Below, one piece after another: positions 1-12,129 of a DNA stretch of 64,000 nt. The translations under genes and the position numbers were made by a program. Origin of the DNA: Heliocybe sulcata (taxonomy: Eukaryota; Basidiomycota; Agaricomycetes; Gloeophyllales; Gloeophyllaceae); NCBI GenBank assembly GCA_004369045.1, contig ML213522.1, positions 405,667 through 469,666 of the forward strand, given 5' to 3'. The notes under the pieces were generated by a model. That model had not been told where the DNA came from, did no database searches, and saw only the letters and a program-made list of their open reading frames with translations. The stretch's first letter is position 1. Every line of letters begins with the position of its first letter.

Positions 1-1366
1 TGTTGCTGGTCATTTTGGTGAGTCGAGCAGGCCTGCAGGTCAACCGTGCTCTCATGAATGCTCTATAGCATTAGGCATAGGTATATCGAGAAACTATGAA
101 CACCGGCGGGCGCTGATGGCTGTCATGCTCATACAGATACAGTCGTAGAGATGTATGCACACCTCTCCGGTTTTGGCGCTTCGGATGGCTGAGTTAGCGT
201 AGGTTCCTCAAGAAACAACTCGCCCGCTTATCTGAAATAACGGTCAGTCACGTACCCAGTATACTCTGCTACCATTCTCAACAGGCTCCTCGTGATAGTG
301 GCGAACCGTCCTGCCCTTCGCGCTCTTAACAGTCCTGTCGGACGTCCTTGTGGCGGGGGCCTTGTGCGGGCTGCTTTGGCATGAGCGATCGGACTTCGGA
401 GAGTAAGTCGCTCACTCGAGTACTGCACACTCACGTTGACGAATGCGCAATCTGTACGCAGCACAAACGCCTTGATTGGGTCCCTCATAGTCTGGGCCAT
501 CAACCGCTGCTTGCTTACCTCGTGGAGTTATTTCCATCCTCTAGGGAATCTCACTGACCACAGTATTTAGAATTCTTGCCATCATCGAAATGATCACAGT
601 GCGTGTTTTGTATTAGCTTGTTGGGGTCTTGGAGGGTAACGCTCAGCCTAGTTTGCTGCGCGACCTAACGAATTCTGGTACCTCGCAGTAGACTTTGTCG
701 TCGGAAAACGTCAGTGACAACCTAGTTGGTGGACGTTTCTTAACAGTTAGCGTTGCAGTTTATGCGAACTCGTTGCTTGCCACGCTGAACAGCCGCAAGG
801 CGCTCAAGGTCAGAGGCGACTCGCGATCTAGGGATACAGATGTCACTACCAGCTTCCGGATGGCGCCCACTGTGGCCACGGATGTCGAGGGCGCGTCAGG
901 CAGACCTGTGTTGCGGGTGCGTGGATTGCATCCTGTGCGCGAATCACCGCACTGATGATGACTATCGAACGAAGATACTTCCGCCAAGGGACCGGACATC
1001 GGAAGACGGTACAACGGAGTTGGACGAGCTGCACTCGGTTTGCAATTTATACCTTTTGGTCATTCCGAGACTGAAGAGTGTTTGTCAGGCTACTCCTCTC
1101 AAGTGTCGGACACCCTCGCTCACCGTTCCCTGAACAGGCTCATCCCGAAGATGGACTCCGTTATCACGGATGTTAGATTGATCTCTTAGTTTGCTAATAC
1201 CTGTACTCCGAAAATACATTATTTCACGGTGCATTGCGCCCGTACTGAAGAATGCTTATGCTTGGCCGCCGCCGAGAGGAAATTACTAGCACGTGAGGTT
1301 TCCCTGTTAGTGCGCCTGCCCCGAATCCTAGCCTCGCATGAGCGAATACTGCACGCCTCTCCGTCC
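1..1366. other. Intergenic, no gene recognised
   Basis: Both strands hold only short open frames with low-complexity translations. I see no conserved motif, no convincing splice-linked exon series, no tRNA and no transposon end. It is probably the 5' flank of the exchanger gene that follows. Confidence 0.5.
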
Positions 1367-4032
1367 ATGGCATCCCGAGGTGCATATAGGGCTATACTCG
1401 TAGCATTGCTGGTCGTCAACTGTCTCGTCTTTTCTCAAAGCCGCTATGGACAGACGTCTGAGGCCAAGTCGGGTGTCCTCAGCCGGGCGTTGTTAAAGAG
1501 AGAGCGGTCGTCAGACCCAGCTTGGACTTTGGATGGCCACAATGAGCAGGTATGTAAATGCTGTAGCTGTATGTCCTCTCTATATGCCCTGACTCCTATA
1601 CCGCAGTGCTTTCCGGTGGAGGTCCCACTGGACCAACAATGCTCCCATGTTCGGACGATGTGCCCGGAATCCGACTCGTTCCTCTCCTTGCAATACCTGC
1701 GCTCGTATTTCTGTGCGACGCCATCAACACGTCCATTCGTCTTTACTGGCATGATCGTATGGCTTGTCTTTCTCTTTTCAACGCTTGGAATCAGCGCCTC
1801 CGACTTCTTCTGTCCGAATCTGGCGACCATAGCGCAACTCTTCGGCCTGGATGAGAACGTAGCTGGTGTTACATTCTTGGCATTTGGAAACGGCAGCCCA
1901 GATGTTTTCTCCACATACTCAGCTATGCGTTCAGACTCGGGCAGTCTGGCCATCGGCGAACTCCTCGGTGCAGCGTCGTTCATCGTCTCCTGCGTTGTAG
2001 GATCTATGTGCATCATCAAGCCGTTCCAGGTGGAGCCGATCCCATTTCTGAGGGATGTTGGCTTCTTCACGGCGGCGGTCACGCTTCTGATCGTCATACT
2101 TCACGATGGAAGGCTTCACGCTTGGGAGGCTGGCAGTCTCGTGGGTCTGTATTTCCTTTACGTGATCGTAGTCGTCGTTGGGACGTGGTGGGAGAAACGC
2201 CGTACCCAGCGACGTATGAGAGAAGCTCTGATTCGCTCCGAGTACAGAGAAGACGAGGTGCCTCAAATGCCGTATCATGACGAAGAGCCATATCCCGATG
2301 ACCGTAAGTGTTGAGGTATCTCAGTCAATCTATACTAATTGTGCGTAGCCTCGCCGTCTCACGAGAGCCGCCAGAACTCGCTGACTGTACCTATCACGAC
2401 AAGGCCGCGGGCCGTCTCCCATCCTGAGCCTCCTCGGCTAGGTCTGCACACCGATCTCCCACTGCGCGCCCAGTCTAGGTCGCCGTCTCCGTCACCGAGA
2501 CTGACCCACATGCCATCATTCTCGCTCATCGGGGCTCTCGAGTTCCGGCAGGTGGTATCTTCTCTCCAACACCAGGCAGCCAGCCCCTCACTCAACCTGT
2601 TCGAAAGTCCGATGACACCGTATGTCGGTGGGCGGTATTACAGTCACAGTCGATCCATGTCTAGACCACATACGCCGTTGCGGAGCCCTCTTGTCCTGGA
2701 TGGGCAGCATGAGGCCAACCCTTGGGACGATTCTACGCTCGCGCTCCCGCTGAGTGACCGTTCCCCAGAGCTGAATAATGACCCCCGGCGCGCGATGTAC
2801 TCGGATACATCCCTCCCCCTTCCTGACGGAGCTCGGAGTCCGGTGCCGCGAATATCGCACACACCTGCGTCGCCCACCTCGGAGGCGGATACAGAGTCCC
2901 AGCACCATGTTTCACCCACGCGTCGCGAACGTCTGTTGCACATCCTTGGACGGACGTACCATATACTCTTCCCAACATTGCATCACTTCAGGAACAAGAC
3001 ATTTATCGGCAAAGTAGCGGCGCTCTTTGCAACTCCCGCTGTCATGGCGTTAACGGTGACACTGCCCGTGACGGTAACGCCCTACGAGCACGGCGGGCAC
3101 TCAAGAGAGAAGTCCGTTGGGTGCGATTCAAGGCTGCTGGATTTTGAAGAAGACGGTGTCGAACGGACGCTCATCGCCGAAGAAGAGGTGCAGGAGGAAA
3201 TGCACGAGCTCAAGTTCAACAAGTGGCTCATGGCTGCGCAGTGCATATGTGCGCCGCTGTTCTGCGCTGGGGTTCTATTCAGTAGGTAGACGTGTCTTTC
3301 CACGACGCGATGCAGAAGGACTGAATGAGCGGCTTCAGGTGGTACCGAGCAACAGTTGTGGCTGCTGCTCGCAGCGGGTGTTGCGGGGTTAGCCTGTGCG
3401 ACGATCGTCGCTGTATTCTCTGATAGGGGTGAACACCCCACCGCTCTCCTGGCGCGCTGCATGATGGGCTTCTTCGTAGCGGTAGTCTGGATTATGGCCA
3501 TTGCGGACGAAGTGGTGAACGTTCTCCGGGTATGTACTGTGCCGTGTCATGTCTTTGCTCATCGCTTATAAGACTGTAGACGTTCGGATTTATCTTTGGA
3601 TTGTCCGATGCTATCATCGGACTAACGATCTTTGCTGTCGGCAACTCTCTGGCCGATTTAGTCGCAAACATGAGCGTGGCTGTATGTTCTTTATTCTCCT
3701 TTCTTTGATGAAAGCGGCACTCACGTGTCCGATTCCAGGTTTTCGCTCCGATCATGGGCTTTTCTGCCTGTTTCGGTGGCCCCATGCTCAACATGCTTCT
3801 AGGTGTCGGGATATCAGGATCCTACATGATCCATCTTAGAGAGAAGCCATACGATCTGCACTTTTCGACGACGCTGCTAGTCAGCTCCGCTGGGCTGCTG
3901 GTAATGCTGATATTGACCCTGCTTTTCGTGCCTTGGAATGGCTTCTATCTCACGCGGAGATGGGGCATATTTCTGATAATGTTCTACACGACGATCATGA
4001 TCATTAACATGATTGTTGAGACGCGCACATAG
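1367..4032 (+). CDS. Cation/Ca2+ exchanger (CaCA superfamily, CCX/NCLX type)
   Basis: A multi-pass membrane antiporter expected to exchange Ca2+ for Na+, K+ or H+, in a vacuolar, ER or other internal membrane. Exons are 1367-1549, 1607-2303, 2349-3281, 3339-3529, 3580-3681 and 3739-4032; together they make exactly 800 codons. The two alpha repeats that form the ion path are visible: GNGSPDVFS in the N-terminal membrane block (near 1890) and GNSLADLVAN in the C-terminal block (near 3640). Between them lies a long hydrophilic cytosolic loop rich in Ser/Pro/Arg (about 2350-3000), as in CCX/NCLX proteins. The start was chosen because the first residues give a hydrophobic signal-anchor; an in-frame upstream open stretch from 1229 lacks this. 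The first intron is a multiple of three and free of stops, so retention would add 19 residues. Family identity is sure; the transported partner ion is inferred only. Confidence 0.88.
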
Positions 4033-4230
4033 ACTATGCTCTTGGATGGACGCTGTTCTGCGTATCTATGGTACTGTGCTACATGTAATCTGGAAGCCAG
4101 GGCAGACAAGGGGTACGTAGGCTGTCACCCTTGCATAGCGAAGCTTACCGTTGGTGCCAAACGACGCCTTCAAGAAAACAGTAATGATGGAACTGAACTC
4201 GGAGCGTGTTTCTTGGGGGGATAAAAGGTC

Positions 4231-4235
4231 AAAAA
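4231..4235 (-). terminator. Pol III terminator of tRNA-Tyr
   Basis: A run of five T on the minus strand starts 7 nt downstream of the mature tRNA 3' end, which is the usual RNA polymerase III stop signal. Confidence 0.7.
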
Positions 4236-4241
4236 GGCATG

Positions 4242-4327
4242 TCCTTCGAGCCGGGATCGAACCAGCGACATCAAGATCACGTGATTTCCATTACAGTCTT
4301 GCGCTCTTCCAACTGAGCTATCGAAGG
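4242..4327 (-). tRNA. tRNA-Tyr (GTA) with a 13-nt intron
   Basis: Read on the minus strand, the full cloverleaf folds: a 7-bp acceptor stem (CCTTCGA with TCGAAGG), D stem GCTC/GAGC, anticodon stem CAAGA/TCTTG, a 5-bp T stem around the TTCGATC loop, and discriminator A. The loop reads CTGTAA before the intron, giving anticodon GTA for tyrosine. Twenty nucleotides lie between the anticodon stem arms, so the intron after position 37 is 13 nt. An intron at this site is standard for eukaryotic tRNA-Tyr. An internal B box (GGTTCGATCCC) and A box (TAGCTCAGTTGG) are present. CCA is not encoded. Confidence 0.95.
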
Positions 4328-6395
4328 TTAAGGTACTGAGTATATACCATATATATAATGACGTACATTTTGTCACGGCCCGTTAATTGCGTGACATCAC
4401 AGTGGCTGTTCCATATGCACGTGACTATCCCACGTGATAAGTTAATGGCTGTGCAAGGCACGTGACATTGCAGTGGCTGTGGGGACCGTTCAATCTCCGA
4501 CGGACGCACTTGAGCGTGCTTCCTTCGTTCCGCCACCTCTTAGTCGCGCATGTATACGTGTGATCTTCCCCCTCTGCACTCTGGACTGTACTTGGCGCCA
4601 GTACAACTCACCAGCCGGATTTACTGCAGACCTCTTTCCCAGACCGCAAACATCAAGTAGCAGCCTCGCTGTAGTAGAATGTAAGAGGGCATGTTGTGGT
4701 GCCCAAGATCTCCCAGAAGCGTTCTTCCGTCCGAGCTGCAGATGTAGGAGTATGATTCCGGCTTGGACGCGTTCTGCGTCGCCACGCGGATAGAGCATTT
4801 TCAGAGCTTAACATGGTCGGTCTCAACGTCATTTTCTACTCCTGCGAAGGCGAGGGAGCAGAATGCGGTGCTGTAGGAGATTGGCACGTATGCTATGCCT
4901 GGGATAATTCTGCTCGTGTGCTCCTACAATGAACTAGGACATCCGTTGTTCGATCATCTTCGGGACGAATCCTGGGCGTTGTATCACGCCCATTCGTGAA
5001 TTGCTAGGTACGCTGATGTTTGCTATCATGTCGGATGTTTGCTACTGACCTTGTTGAAACAGGCAAGTCGACAACTTCCTCAACTTGGTCAAGCCTTCCC
5101 TTTGGCTTAACGAACCGCTCGATTAGCGCGCCCAACTGCCTTCGCCCCAAGTACTTCATCCTTGTGATTTCGACGGCGTACAAGTCAGCTCGAGCGAACA
5201 TCGAGCAATGCTTCGAGCTCGTCTCTTCGGGCACACTCCTTCACGCGAGGCCTCTTGCCGTGTTCCGTCCAGATGCATGGCGTGGCTCAGTCAGTATCTC
5301 TTGACCCTGATAAGACCATTCCTTTGTTGACTGCTTGTCTACGTCACTTAGCGTCAAGCTGAGTTCGACCCTGGGATAACGGCGTATCCATCTCTGTGCG
5401 GATTGTTCTTGACTACTAGACATTTCGAGGGCGTGAGAAAGCATATTCTGGCGTTTACCTCCAAAATTAAGGATGGTTGATTCTAAACTTGCTGGACTGC
5501 CCTCGCCGATGTTTTTTGGACGACGGGGCTGATCTTCGGTGGCAACCAACATAACTACGGTACCTGATTGGACAAGATGGGTGAATAACGGAACGCGGGC
5601 ACCGTTCCTAGGACGTCAAGAGATTGCACGCCGATGAAGATTACCGGGCTGCTGAAAAGTACCTTGCGGTGGCTAGATGAGCTCTCGAGTGCGGATGAAT
5701 CACCCTTCAGTGGCGTCGAAGCCGAAATCAAGGGTAGGCCTAAGAAGAAGCATCTATCGAGTCTGCGCCGGACCGCAGTTGACGGAACGCGAAGCCTGGT
5801 GGCATACAAGGACTGGTCAACCTGATCCAGTCATGATCTAAGCAATGTTACTATGTTCCTCTAGGTGAGTAGTACCATACCTGATCCGACGTCACTGTGC
5901 TTATCTACATTGCCGGTATACTGCGGAGGATACGAAATACACTGTATAGCCTAGCACTGTTGACCGCCGCGGGACTTATGAGGACGACTATCGCTCCGGA
6001 CCCGGTAGAGCGTTGTCGGACTCTCGATTCCATCCCAGTTTCCCGATCGCGATGAGGGTTGCGCGGGAGCTTTCTGAGAAGTAGCACACGGTCGGTGCCT
6101 TCAGACTGGGGACAATATCCTTCACACACTTTTGGGTGTGAAGACGTTGGATCCTAATGACGTGCAGCACCAGCCCTACTACGATAAGTTCAATAACTCG
6201 ACCGATGCTGCGATAGCGAAGGGACTGAACTATGACCAAGTTCGTACTGGGTTCTTGTATTCGTTACTCAATGCCGACGGACGCGGGGTTAGCCTCTTGG
6301 CTACTTCTTTCCGGCGTACTTGCACTTCGACAAGTGCGTCGGCGCGGGAAGAGTACGCGAGAATAGCTTGACCAGATAATCAAGGTTGTCGTGGT
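4328..6395. other. Long intergenic region, unidentified coding-like patches
   Basis: No recognised gene. Several short frames have fairly natural composition: minus strand 5004-5234 and 5241-5552, plus strand 5634-5825 and 6132-6371. I could not link them into a spliced model or name a family, so they may be a diverged gene or chance. The 4380-4560 part carries repeated CACGTG/GTGAC motifs near the tRNA. Confidence 0.4.
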
Positions 6396-8230
6396 TAGTC
6401 AATCGGTGGGATGTGGCACTGTCGGACATTGCCTGTTGAATGAGAAAACGTTATGGGGGTCCCAGAAACCCCTACAGAGCAGGGCATTTGTGCTGGTCTG
6501 TGGCTGGTGCCGCACCAACCCCTCGGGAACGGATGGCTCGGAGGCCTTGAAGCTTTCCCAGCAGATCTTGCGTTACCCCAACCATCCACGATCGTTTCAA
6601 GAATCTGATTCATGAAATGGTATACATATTCTGCTAGACGTGTTCACCGCATGCAAGATGGACCTGCCATCCAGTGAACTTATCCTCCACCTGAGGATAC
6701 CCATTGCGACATCACATAACCCGCCGCTCATCAATTCTACCGCAGAAGATTGTCGGTATCAGTCTCTTCCTTTTCAGAGAAGATACTTCCAGACTCGCCT
6801 AAATACTCGTCTCGCAAGGCTCGCACATGGTCACAGTGCTCGGCGCCAGTCTGACCGTCGCCGTAGAAGTGACAGTCGACAATACGGTCCTCGTAATCGC
6901 CGCTACCGTCACCGACTTTGTTACACTCCCGACTGTAACCGTGGGCGCAGGCGGACAGGACGTGACACAATCCGTCCGCGTCGCAATCTCGGTCTCCGTA
7001 TGCGTAATCGTGAGGGTGGACAGTGTGTGCGTCCGGGTGATGGTGACGGTGCTGAGAGTCGTGATATTGGTCTCTGTCGCTTTGGGCGGCGGGATAACGA
7101 AGGAGGGAGGAGGCAGGACTGGAGTACCCGGTCCCGTTGAGATGATCGACGGAGGCGGCAACGCAGCAGGAGTCTCATCGGCTACTGGGGGCGTAAGCAC
7201 AGCTTTATAGGAAGACGTGTCTGCTTCTGGCATTGCTGGCACCGGCAAGGTCGGAACCAAGGTTCCTGGTACGGAAGGAGGCGTAAGAACGGAGGCATTC
7301 TCCATTGGTGGCGGGAGGATCTGGTTCTGAGGGATCGATGGCGGCGACAGTGTACCAGGAGTCTCTCCAACGACTGGCGGCCTAAGCACGCTTATGCTGG
7401 AATTGGCGCCCTGTTCTGGTATTGCTGGTACCGGCAAGGTCGGAACCAAGGTTCCTGGTACGGAAGGAGGCGTAAGAACGGAGGCGTCCTCCAGTGGTGG
7501 CGGGAGGATAGGGGTTTGAGGAATGGATGGCGGCGGAAGAGTAGATGCCTCCATATCTGAAGGTGCTGGGGAAGACAGTGTTGGGACACTCGTCCCCACC
7601 GTCGGTGGGGTGAGAATGGGCGTATCGAACACCGAGGCTGGAGGACTTGATACCGTCCTCGTCGTCCTCTCCGTGACAGTAACTTCTGGAGGAGTGAGGG
7701 TGGTAAACACACTCTCGATCAGAGAAGGCGGAGCGAGCGCAGGTGTCTCTGCGCCTGGGGCTGTAGGAGGCGGAAGGGCCGGCGTCTCGGAATCTGTGGG
7801 TGTAGCAGGTTGTAGGATGGGCGTGATTGCTGTCCTCAGAGAAGGTGGTACAAGGACGGGTGTACCGGACACTGAATCTGGATGAACCGGTATTGTAGTG
7901 CCTCTCTCCGGGATACTAATACTGGGGGGAGTAAGAGTACTGATGATAGTCTCCGCTGTCGGGATTGAGTGCAGGGTAAGAATCGATGGCGGTGTCCCAT
8001 CGGGAATGGAAGGAGGCGTGAGGGTTCGAGTTTCGGAATCGGTGTGCATGAGAGGAGGTAAGGTAGGAATAATCTTGACATCCACAGAGGGTGGAACAAC
8101 AACCAGAGTATCCGACTCTGGCAACTCTATCGAAGGTGAGGGAAGGATAGATATGGGCTCGGTCGGCAAAGACGGGGGTGTTAAAGTCGCAGTGTCGGTG
8201 GGGATAAGGCCGGAAGGAGGCAAGGTAGGG
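6396..8230 (-). repeat. Source copy of inverted inter-locus duplication
   Basis: This stretch (3' half of the mucin-like gene plus about 400 bp downstream) matches 49520-50740 in opposite orientation. Shared landmarks include the gene's last codons CEPCETSI/REPCETSI followed by the same stop context, the downstream block near 6655 (read CKMDLPSSELI on the reverse of the copy), and the block at 6410-6510 that corresponds to 50635-50735. The copy is shorter, so it has lost internal sequence. Confidence 0.85.
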
Positions 8231-9210
8231 ACACTTGTCTGAATGGGAGAATGAGGAGTGAAGAGGGATGTCTCATGCCGCTCAGATACAGTCGGAATCT
8301 GCAATGTGGTGTTCGTAGCCTCCAGATGCGGGAGCGTGGGCGTGATGTCCGATGCGGATGGTGGTGTAGGGACCGACACACTGCGACCTTCGATAGGCGG
8401 TGGCAGAGAAAGTGTGGGTATATCTGAGACCGTAATCGCCGGAGGAGGGAGCGTAGGAATGGATACCTCTGAGAACAGGGGTGGGATTAGGACTGGGACA
8501 GAGGCACCTGTTATCGCCGGTGGGCTCAGCACCACCGTCTCCGTACCTACTGGCGAAGGAAGATCCGTGATAGGTGTTTCTGCACCCGAAGGCGGTGGCA
8601 GGGTCGGTAGCTCTGGTGTCTCTGGCGTCTGCCTCTCCGTACTGGGTACTGCAGATGTTGGTGTACCAGTGGCTACGCTGGGCGTCTCGCCATATTCCAC
8701 GGGGATTAGGGGGATAGGGATTGGAGGAGGAATGACCAGGTCTGTCATGATACCTGGAGGAGGCAGCACAGGAGGTGCTGGTAGAACAGCCGTGGTGTTC
8801 TCTCTCGTGCCTGGGACTGACGACACGAGTGTTGGTGAAGAAAGCGTGTTCATAGTGACATCCGGAGTAAAAAAGCAAGAGACACTTATTGGCGTGGGCA
8901 CCTCTCCCGGTCGCAGAGAGGTAAGCCTCGGTTCAATGCGCGTCTGCGTCTCATTGCAGTGCGGCGCATGTACCGTCAGTGTTTCAGACGCAACAGTCCA
9001 CTCTTCTCCGCAGGGCGCGTAGAGGAGCGTCGGATTGAACCTTGTGGCCGAGTTGAATCTGCCATCGGTAGCGATACGCGTGATTGATGTGGTACCATTT
9101 GCTAATAGAGACTGAAGACAGCCAGTCGTCGACTGCCCCCAAACCAGCCCCGCGAGATAGAGGTGGAAAAGAAGAAGATACAGCTGGATCGCTGCGTCGG
9201 ACGGAGACAT
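6799..9210 (-). CDS. Secreted Ser/Thr/Pro-rich mucin-like protein
   Basis: A single-exon gene for an 803-residue protein, probably secreted and heavily O-glycosylated, at the cell surface or in the hyphal matrix. It opens with a signal peptide (hydrophobic LYLLLFHLYLAG stretch, likely cleavage near residue 25). A compact N-terminal part of about 100 residues follows with six cysteines and NGT/NET glycosylation sites. From about residue 120 to 690 the chain is a degenerate repeat array built on units such as TLPPPS and LTPPSV, often with an acidic or aromatic-free spacer. The end is a Thr/Val block (TVT-type repeats) finishing CEPCETSI. No hydrophobic GPI tail or transmembrane segment is seen, so anchoring would need to be covalent or absent. 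I do not recognise a catalytic domain. A decayed inverted copy of its 3' half lies at 49520-50355. Confidence 0.8.
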   Translation of the reverse strand: MSPSDAAIQLYLLLFHLYLAGLVWGQSTTGCLQSLLANGTTSITRIATDGRFNSATRFNPTLLYAPCGEEWTVASETLTVHAPHCNETQTRIEPRLTSLRPGEVPTPISVSCFFTPDVTMNTLSSPTLVSSVPGTRENTTAVLPAPPVLPPPGIMTDLVIPPPIPIPLIPVEYGETPSVATGTPTSAVPSTERQTPETPELPTLPPPSGAETPITDLPSPVGTETVVLSPPAITGASVPVLIPPLFSEVSIPTLPPPAITVSDIPTLSLPPPIEGRSVSVPTPPSASDITPTLPHLEATNTTLQIPTVSERHETSLFTPHSPIQTSVPTLPPSGLIPTDTATLTPPSLPTEPISILPSPSIELPESDTLVVVPPSVDVKIIPTLPPLMHTDSETRTLTPPSIPDGTPPSILTLHSIPTAETIISTLTPPSISIPERGTTIPVHPDSVSGTPVLVPPSLRTAITPILQPATPTDSETPALPPPTAPGAETPALAPPSLIESVFTTLTPPEVTVTERTTRTVSSPPASVFDTPILTPPTVGTSVPTLSSPAPSDMEASTLPPPSIPQTPILPPPLEDASVLTPPSVPGTLVPTLPVPAIPEQGANSSISVLRPPVVGETPGTLSPPSIPQNQILPPPMENASVLTPPSVPGTLVPTLPVPAMPEADTSSYKAVLTPPVADETPAALPPPSIISTGPGTPVLPPPSFVIPPPKATETNITTLSTVTITRTHTLSTLTITHTETEIATRTDCVTSCPPAPTVTVGSVTKSVTVAAITRTVLSTVTSTATVRLAPSTVTMCEPCETSI

Positions 9211-10285
9211 TTTGGACTTCCACGGCGTCCAGACATGTCTGATTTGATATCCGAGAGCCTTTTATGACTGGAAACGGAGAGCAGTGCGCTGAATTGAACA
9301 GCGCACATCGGCTTGCCCAACAGGCGTATGCCCGTGGAAACCTGCAAGATCAGCGCAGCTAATGCTTCAATGCGATCAGTATCCTGAGCTGTCTCTGATT
9401 TACCTACAAACCACTGAGAACATCTTCATAGGTATCCGTGAAGGAGAGCAGTAGTTCGCATTGAGCTGGCTACGTTCAAGCCTTGTCGAGTCGCCGGGGC
9501 GCGTGCTCTGAGGTCTGGTTCTTGCCGGGAAGACACGTTCAATGGCTCGGTAATGAGAGACTCATTCACGCCGAAGCCGAGAAAGATACTTCCGTGCTTG
9601 GATCCATCGTGGACGTCCAGGAGCCCTTCTGAGCGTGCAATGTGCCTTCTCAGACACTTGTGTGAATGAGGCACCACATACTATACGTACGGGACCAGAC
9701 TTCTTGCGGACATGCAATGCAGCAGAATCTAGGCAATTAGCAGAAGGCAGGCGCCAGAGTACAGGTCCTCGTACGAACTTGCAGTGTAGACGATTTGGCT
9801 CGGAAGCCAGTGTTCTCACGCTCGGAAGCCAGTGTTCTCACCCACGGCGCTTGATACGGTGCTTACGACAAGCAATGCGCTCGAGGTGTGCCGCAGACAT
9901 AATATTCAAGACTTCGTTTAGGGAGATGAAGTACAGCCATAGCACCCCGTAGCACCCCGAATTGCGAGCGTAGGTGCAGCCTGCTTTTAATATTCGCAGC
10001 GGAGGGAAAAGGATCGATCAGTTCTGCACCAGACACGACTGTAGCCCTCTGATTCATGATCCGTAAGCCTATCATTACTGGTGTGCGCGCAGTGGAGTAA
10101 TTTCCCTACATTCTAGACTAATGAATCTTGCAGGGTCCGCTGCATGAGGGGATCGTGCGGTTCAACATCCGGAAGGCTCACGCCGATGAAAGAACTCCGT
10201 GGTACTCGCCGGCGTCAGTACCGCTGGAATCACCTGTGCAAGTATATACCTGCTCGTAAAGCCAATACTGGTGCGACATTCGACG
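9211..10285. other. Intergenic between two divergent genes
   Basis: It separates the mucin-like gene (leftward) from the membrane-protein gene (rightward), so it should hold both promoters. No gene recognised. It contains two small tandem duplications: 22 bp at 9798-9841 and a 10-bp unit (TAGCACCCCG) twice near 9937-9959. Confidence 0.5.
9798..9841. repeat. 22-bp perfect tandem duplication
   Basis: The unit beginning GCTCGGAAGCCAG and ending TTCTCAC occurs twice back to back, 9798-9819 and 9820-9841, with no mismatch. It is probably a recent slippage or repair event. Confidence 0.9.
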
Positions 10286-11971
10286 ATGGGACGGCAAGCC
10301 GATGATCACTCGGATCTTGACCTTCCTAACATGCGTATCTCCTCCAGTTCCGCAGTGCCGCCCGTCATCTGCAGGCCCGGACTTGGATGGTCTCAGTGTG
10401 TCCACCCTGAAGGCTGGGTGTATTTTCAGAAGGGCAACATTGTCACTGATGTAGCACCCGACCGCCTTCCCGAGGTGGAAGGGCACATTGCCACCTTCGC
10501 GCGGGTTCTGACAAACGACCAGTACGATATTTCTGTCAGCAGCTCGCCGAGTAACGCCGCTCTCAATATCTTTTTTGTCAACCACGAGCTACGTTATGCA
10601 TCTAGCAATATGCGCGATGTAACTGAATCTCCAGGGCTCCCGGCATGTACGGCTGGATATGTCTTCTCATGGAGGGATAACTGATTTACTGTCGATAGCG
10701 CAAGACATCCGCATGGAATACTGGAAGTTTATGTGCCATTATCCCTCTCACCGACCGCTTCCTTTGGGTGCTTTGGCTATGGCTCGACAACTCTTGGATT
10801 GCTACATAATGGGTAGGCTATGTTTCATCATCATGGTGGCCCTAAATTTGCGATGACAACGCCTGTCTTCAGACGGTCTCAGGCGGAGATCGGAATCCCA
10901 TGCTCCTTTTAGACTTGAGCAATCAAAGGAGTTGCTCGAGTTTCTGGACAAAATGGGAGGAACATCCGACGATTCTGACATATTCATGACGACCACGGCG
11001 GCATCCGGTATCCCTTCGAGATCGTCTTCCCTGGTCGCTCTGGTGTCCTGGATTATGTTGACATCCGGTATGTCATACCATTTAAAAGATTATGTCAAGC
11101 TCGGATGTCCGACGCTCTCCTCCCCCCAGCTCGTCACAGTGAACTACATAAATACGGCCGACGCCCACTCTATTCTCTCCGGCCTCATCTGGCCAGGAAG
11201 TCTCTCAGCTTTTCGCTTGTCTCGGCTATATGCTTTGGCTCTCCACGAAGCCACCTCCATCGCACAAGCGTGGCATTGACGACCATGAAGCTCCAAGGAA
11301 GGGTTGATGCCTGGAGGGAGTACATGGAAGTCCTGCACGGAGAACTGGGAATCTCAGTACTTGTTGTGAGTATCCCATCTGTAGTCCAAGAAGCTTGACC
11401 CGAGCCTATTTCCTTGCCAGGCTACTGTCGTACTGACGTCTGTGGCCAGCTTTCATAATACCGGATAGACTTGACTGACAGGAACCATAGGGCTGCCATA
11501 GCATTTTTGGCGGTGCCAGGGGTTGATGATATCACTCTTATCTTTGCATTACTGACCATTTCATTCACTTTAGCGAGCATAATGACGGGAATATACTTAC
11601 AGTGGCAGACCGGGAAGATCAGATTTGTCAACATCGTGCGGACGTCCTGCGTTTAGACATGAGCGAAGCATACTGACTTCAGCTTTTCTTAGCAATCTTC
11701 GCTGGCTCCTTTATTAGCCACTCTCTTCAGTATCCCCTTCGCATTGCTCACCTGGGCGATGGTGCTTTTCACAGTCGCCGTGCTCTCGTATTCAATTCTC
11801 GGCTTTCAAGCACCCACAGATGGCAATGCCCGACGACTGGGGCAGACTACGTACATATCGATTTTTGCATTCAGCTTTGCGTTCATCTGCATTATCGGTC
11901 TTAACGTCTTCTTCTTTCGCAATCTGCGCCACGGCCACCGTCATGCTATGCAGCGTGATGGAGATCTATAG
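10286..11971 (+). CDS. Multi-pass membrane protein, Agaricomycete family of unknown function
   Basis: The N-terminal cytosolic part contains a WW-like element (LGWSQCVHPEGWVYF, near 10382), followed after about 150 residues by an EYWKFMCHYPSH segment (near 10710). The C-terminal half has a GSPRSHLHRT boundary after a membrane span (near 11240), an amphipathic WREYMEVLHGEL stretch, and at least four hydrophobic segments between 11415 and 11930 with PFALLTWAM near 11735. From general knowledge, this order resembles a large protein family common in mushroom genomes whose function is unknown. The start at 10286 is the first ATG in frame with the HPEG exon. The reading frame changes between 10600 and 10680 and again near 11050 in ways I could not explain with one clean intron each. 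The model is therefore partial, and a broken gene is possible. Confidence 0.6.
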
Positions 11972-12129
11972 CTCTTGTAACGTTTTCATGATGAATGTCG
12001 TCGATTGTACTGTCCATTATTATCTTGCTTGAGAAGCTGTGCATGTGTACTATATTATCCTACACGCACTACAATTGCGCAATTCGCATATCTATCATCT
12101 CGGGTCCAGGAACAGTAGTAGTGGGCGAC

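Noticed and set aside
8258-9022. Plus-strand Gly/Val-rich frame opposite the mucin gene
   Set aside because: Mirror of the Pro/Thr repeat codons; the minus frame has the signal peptide, full length and conserved tail.
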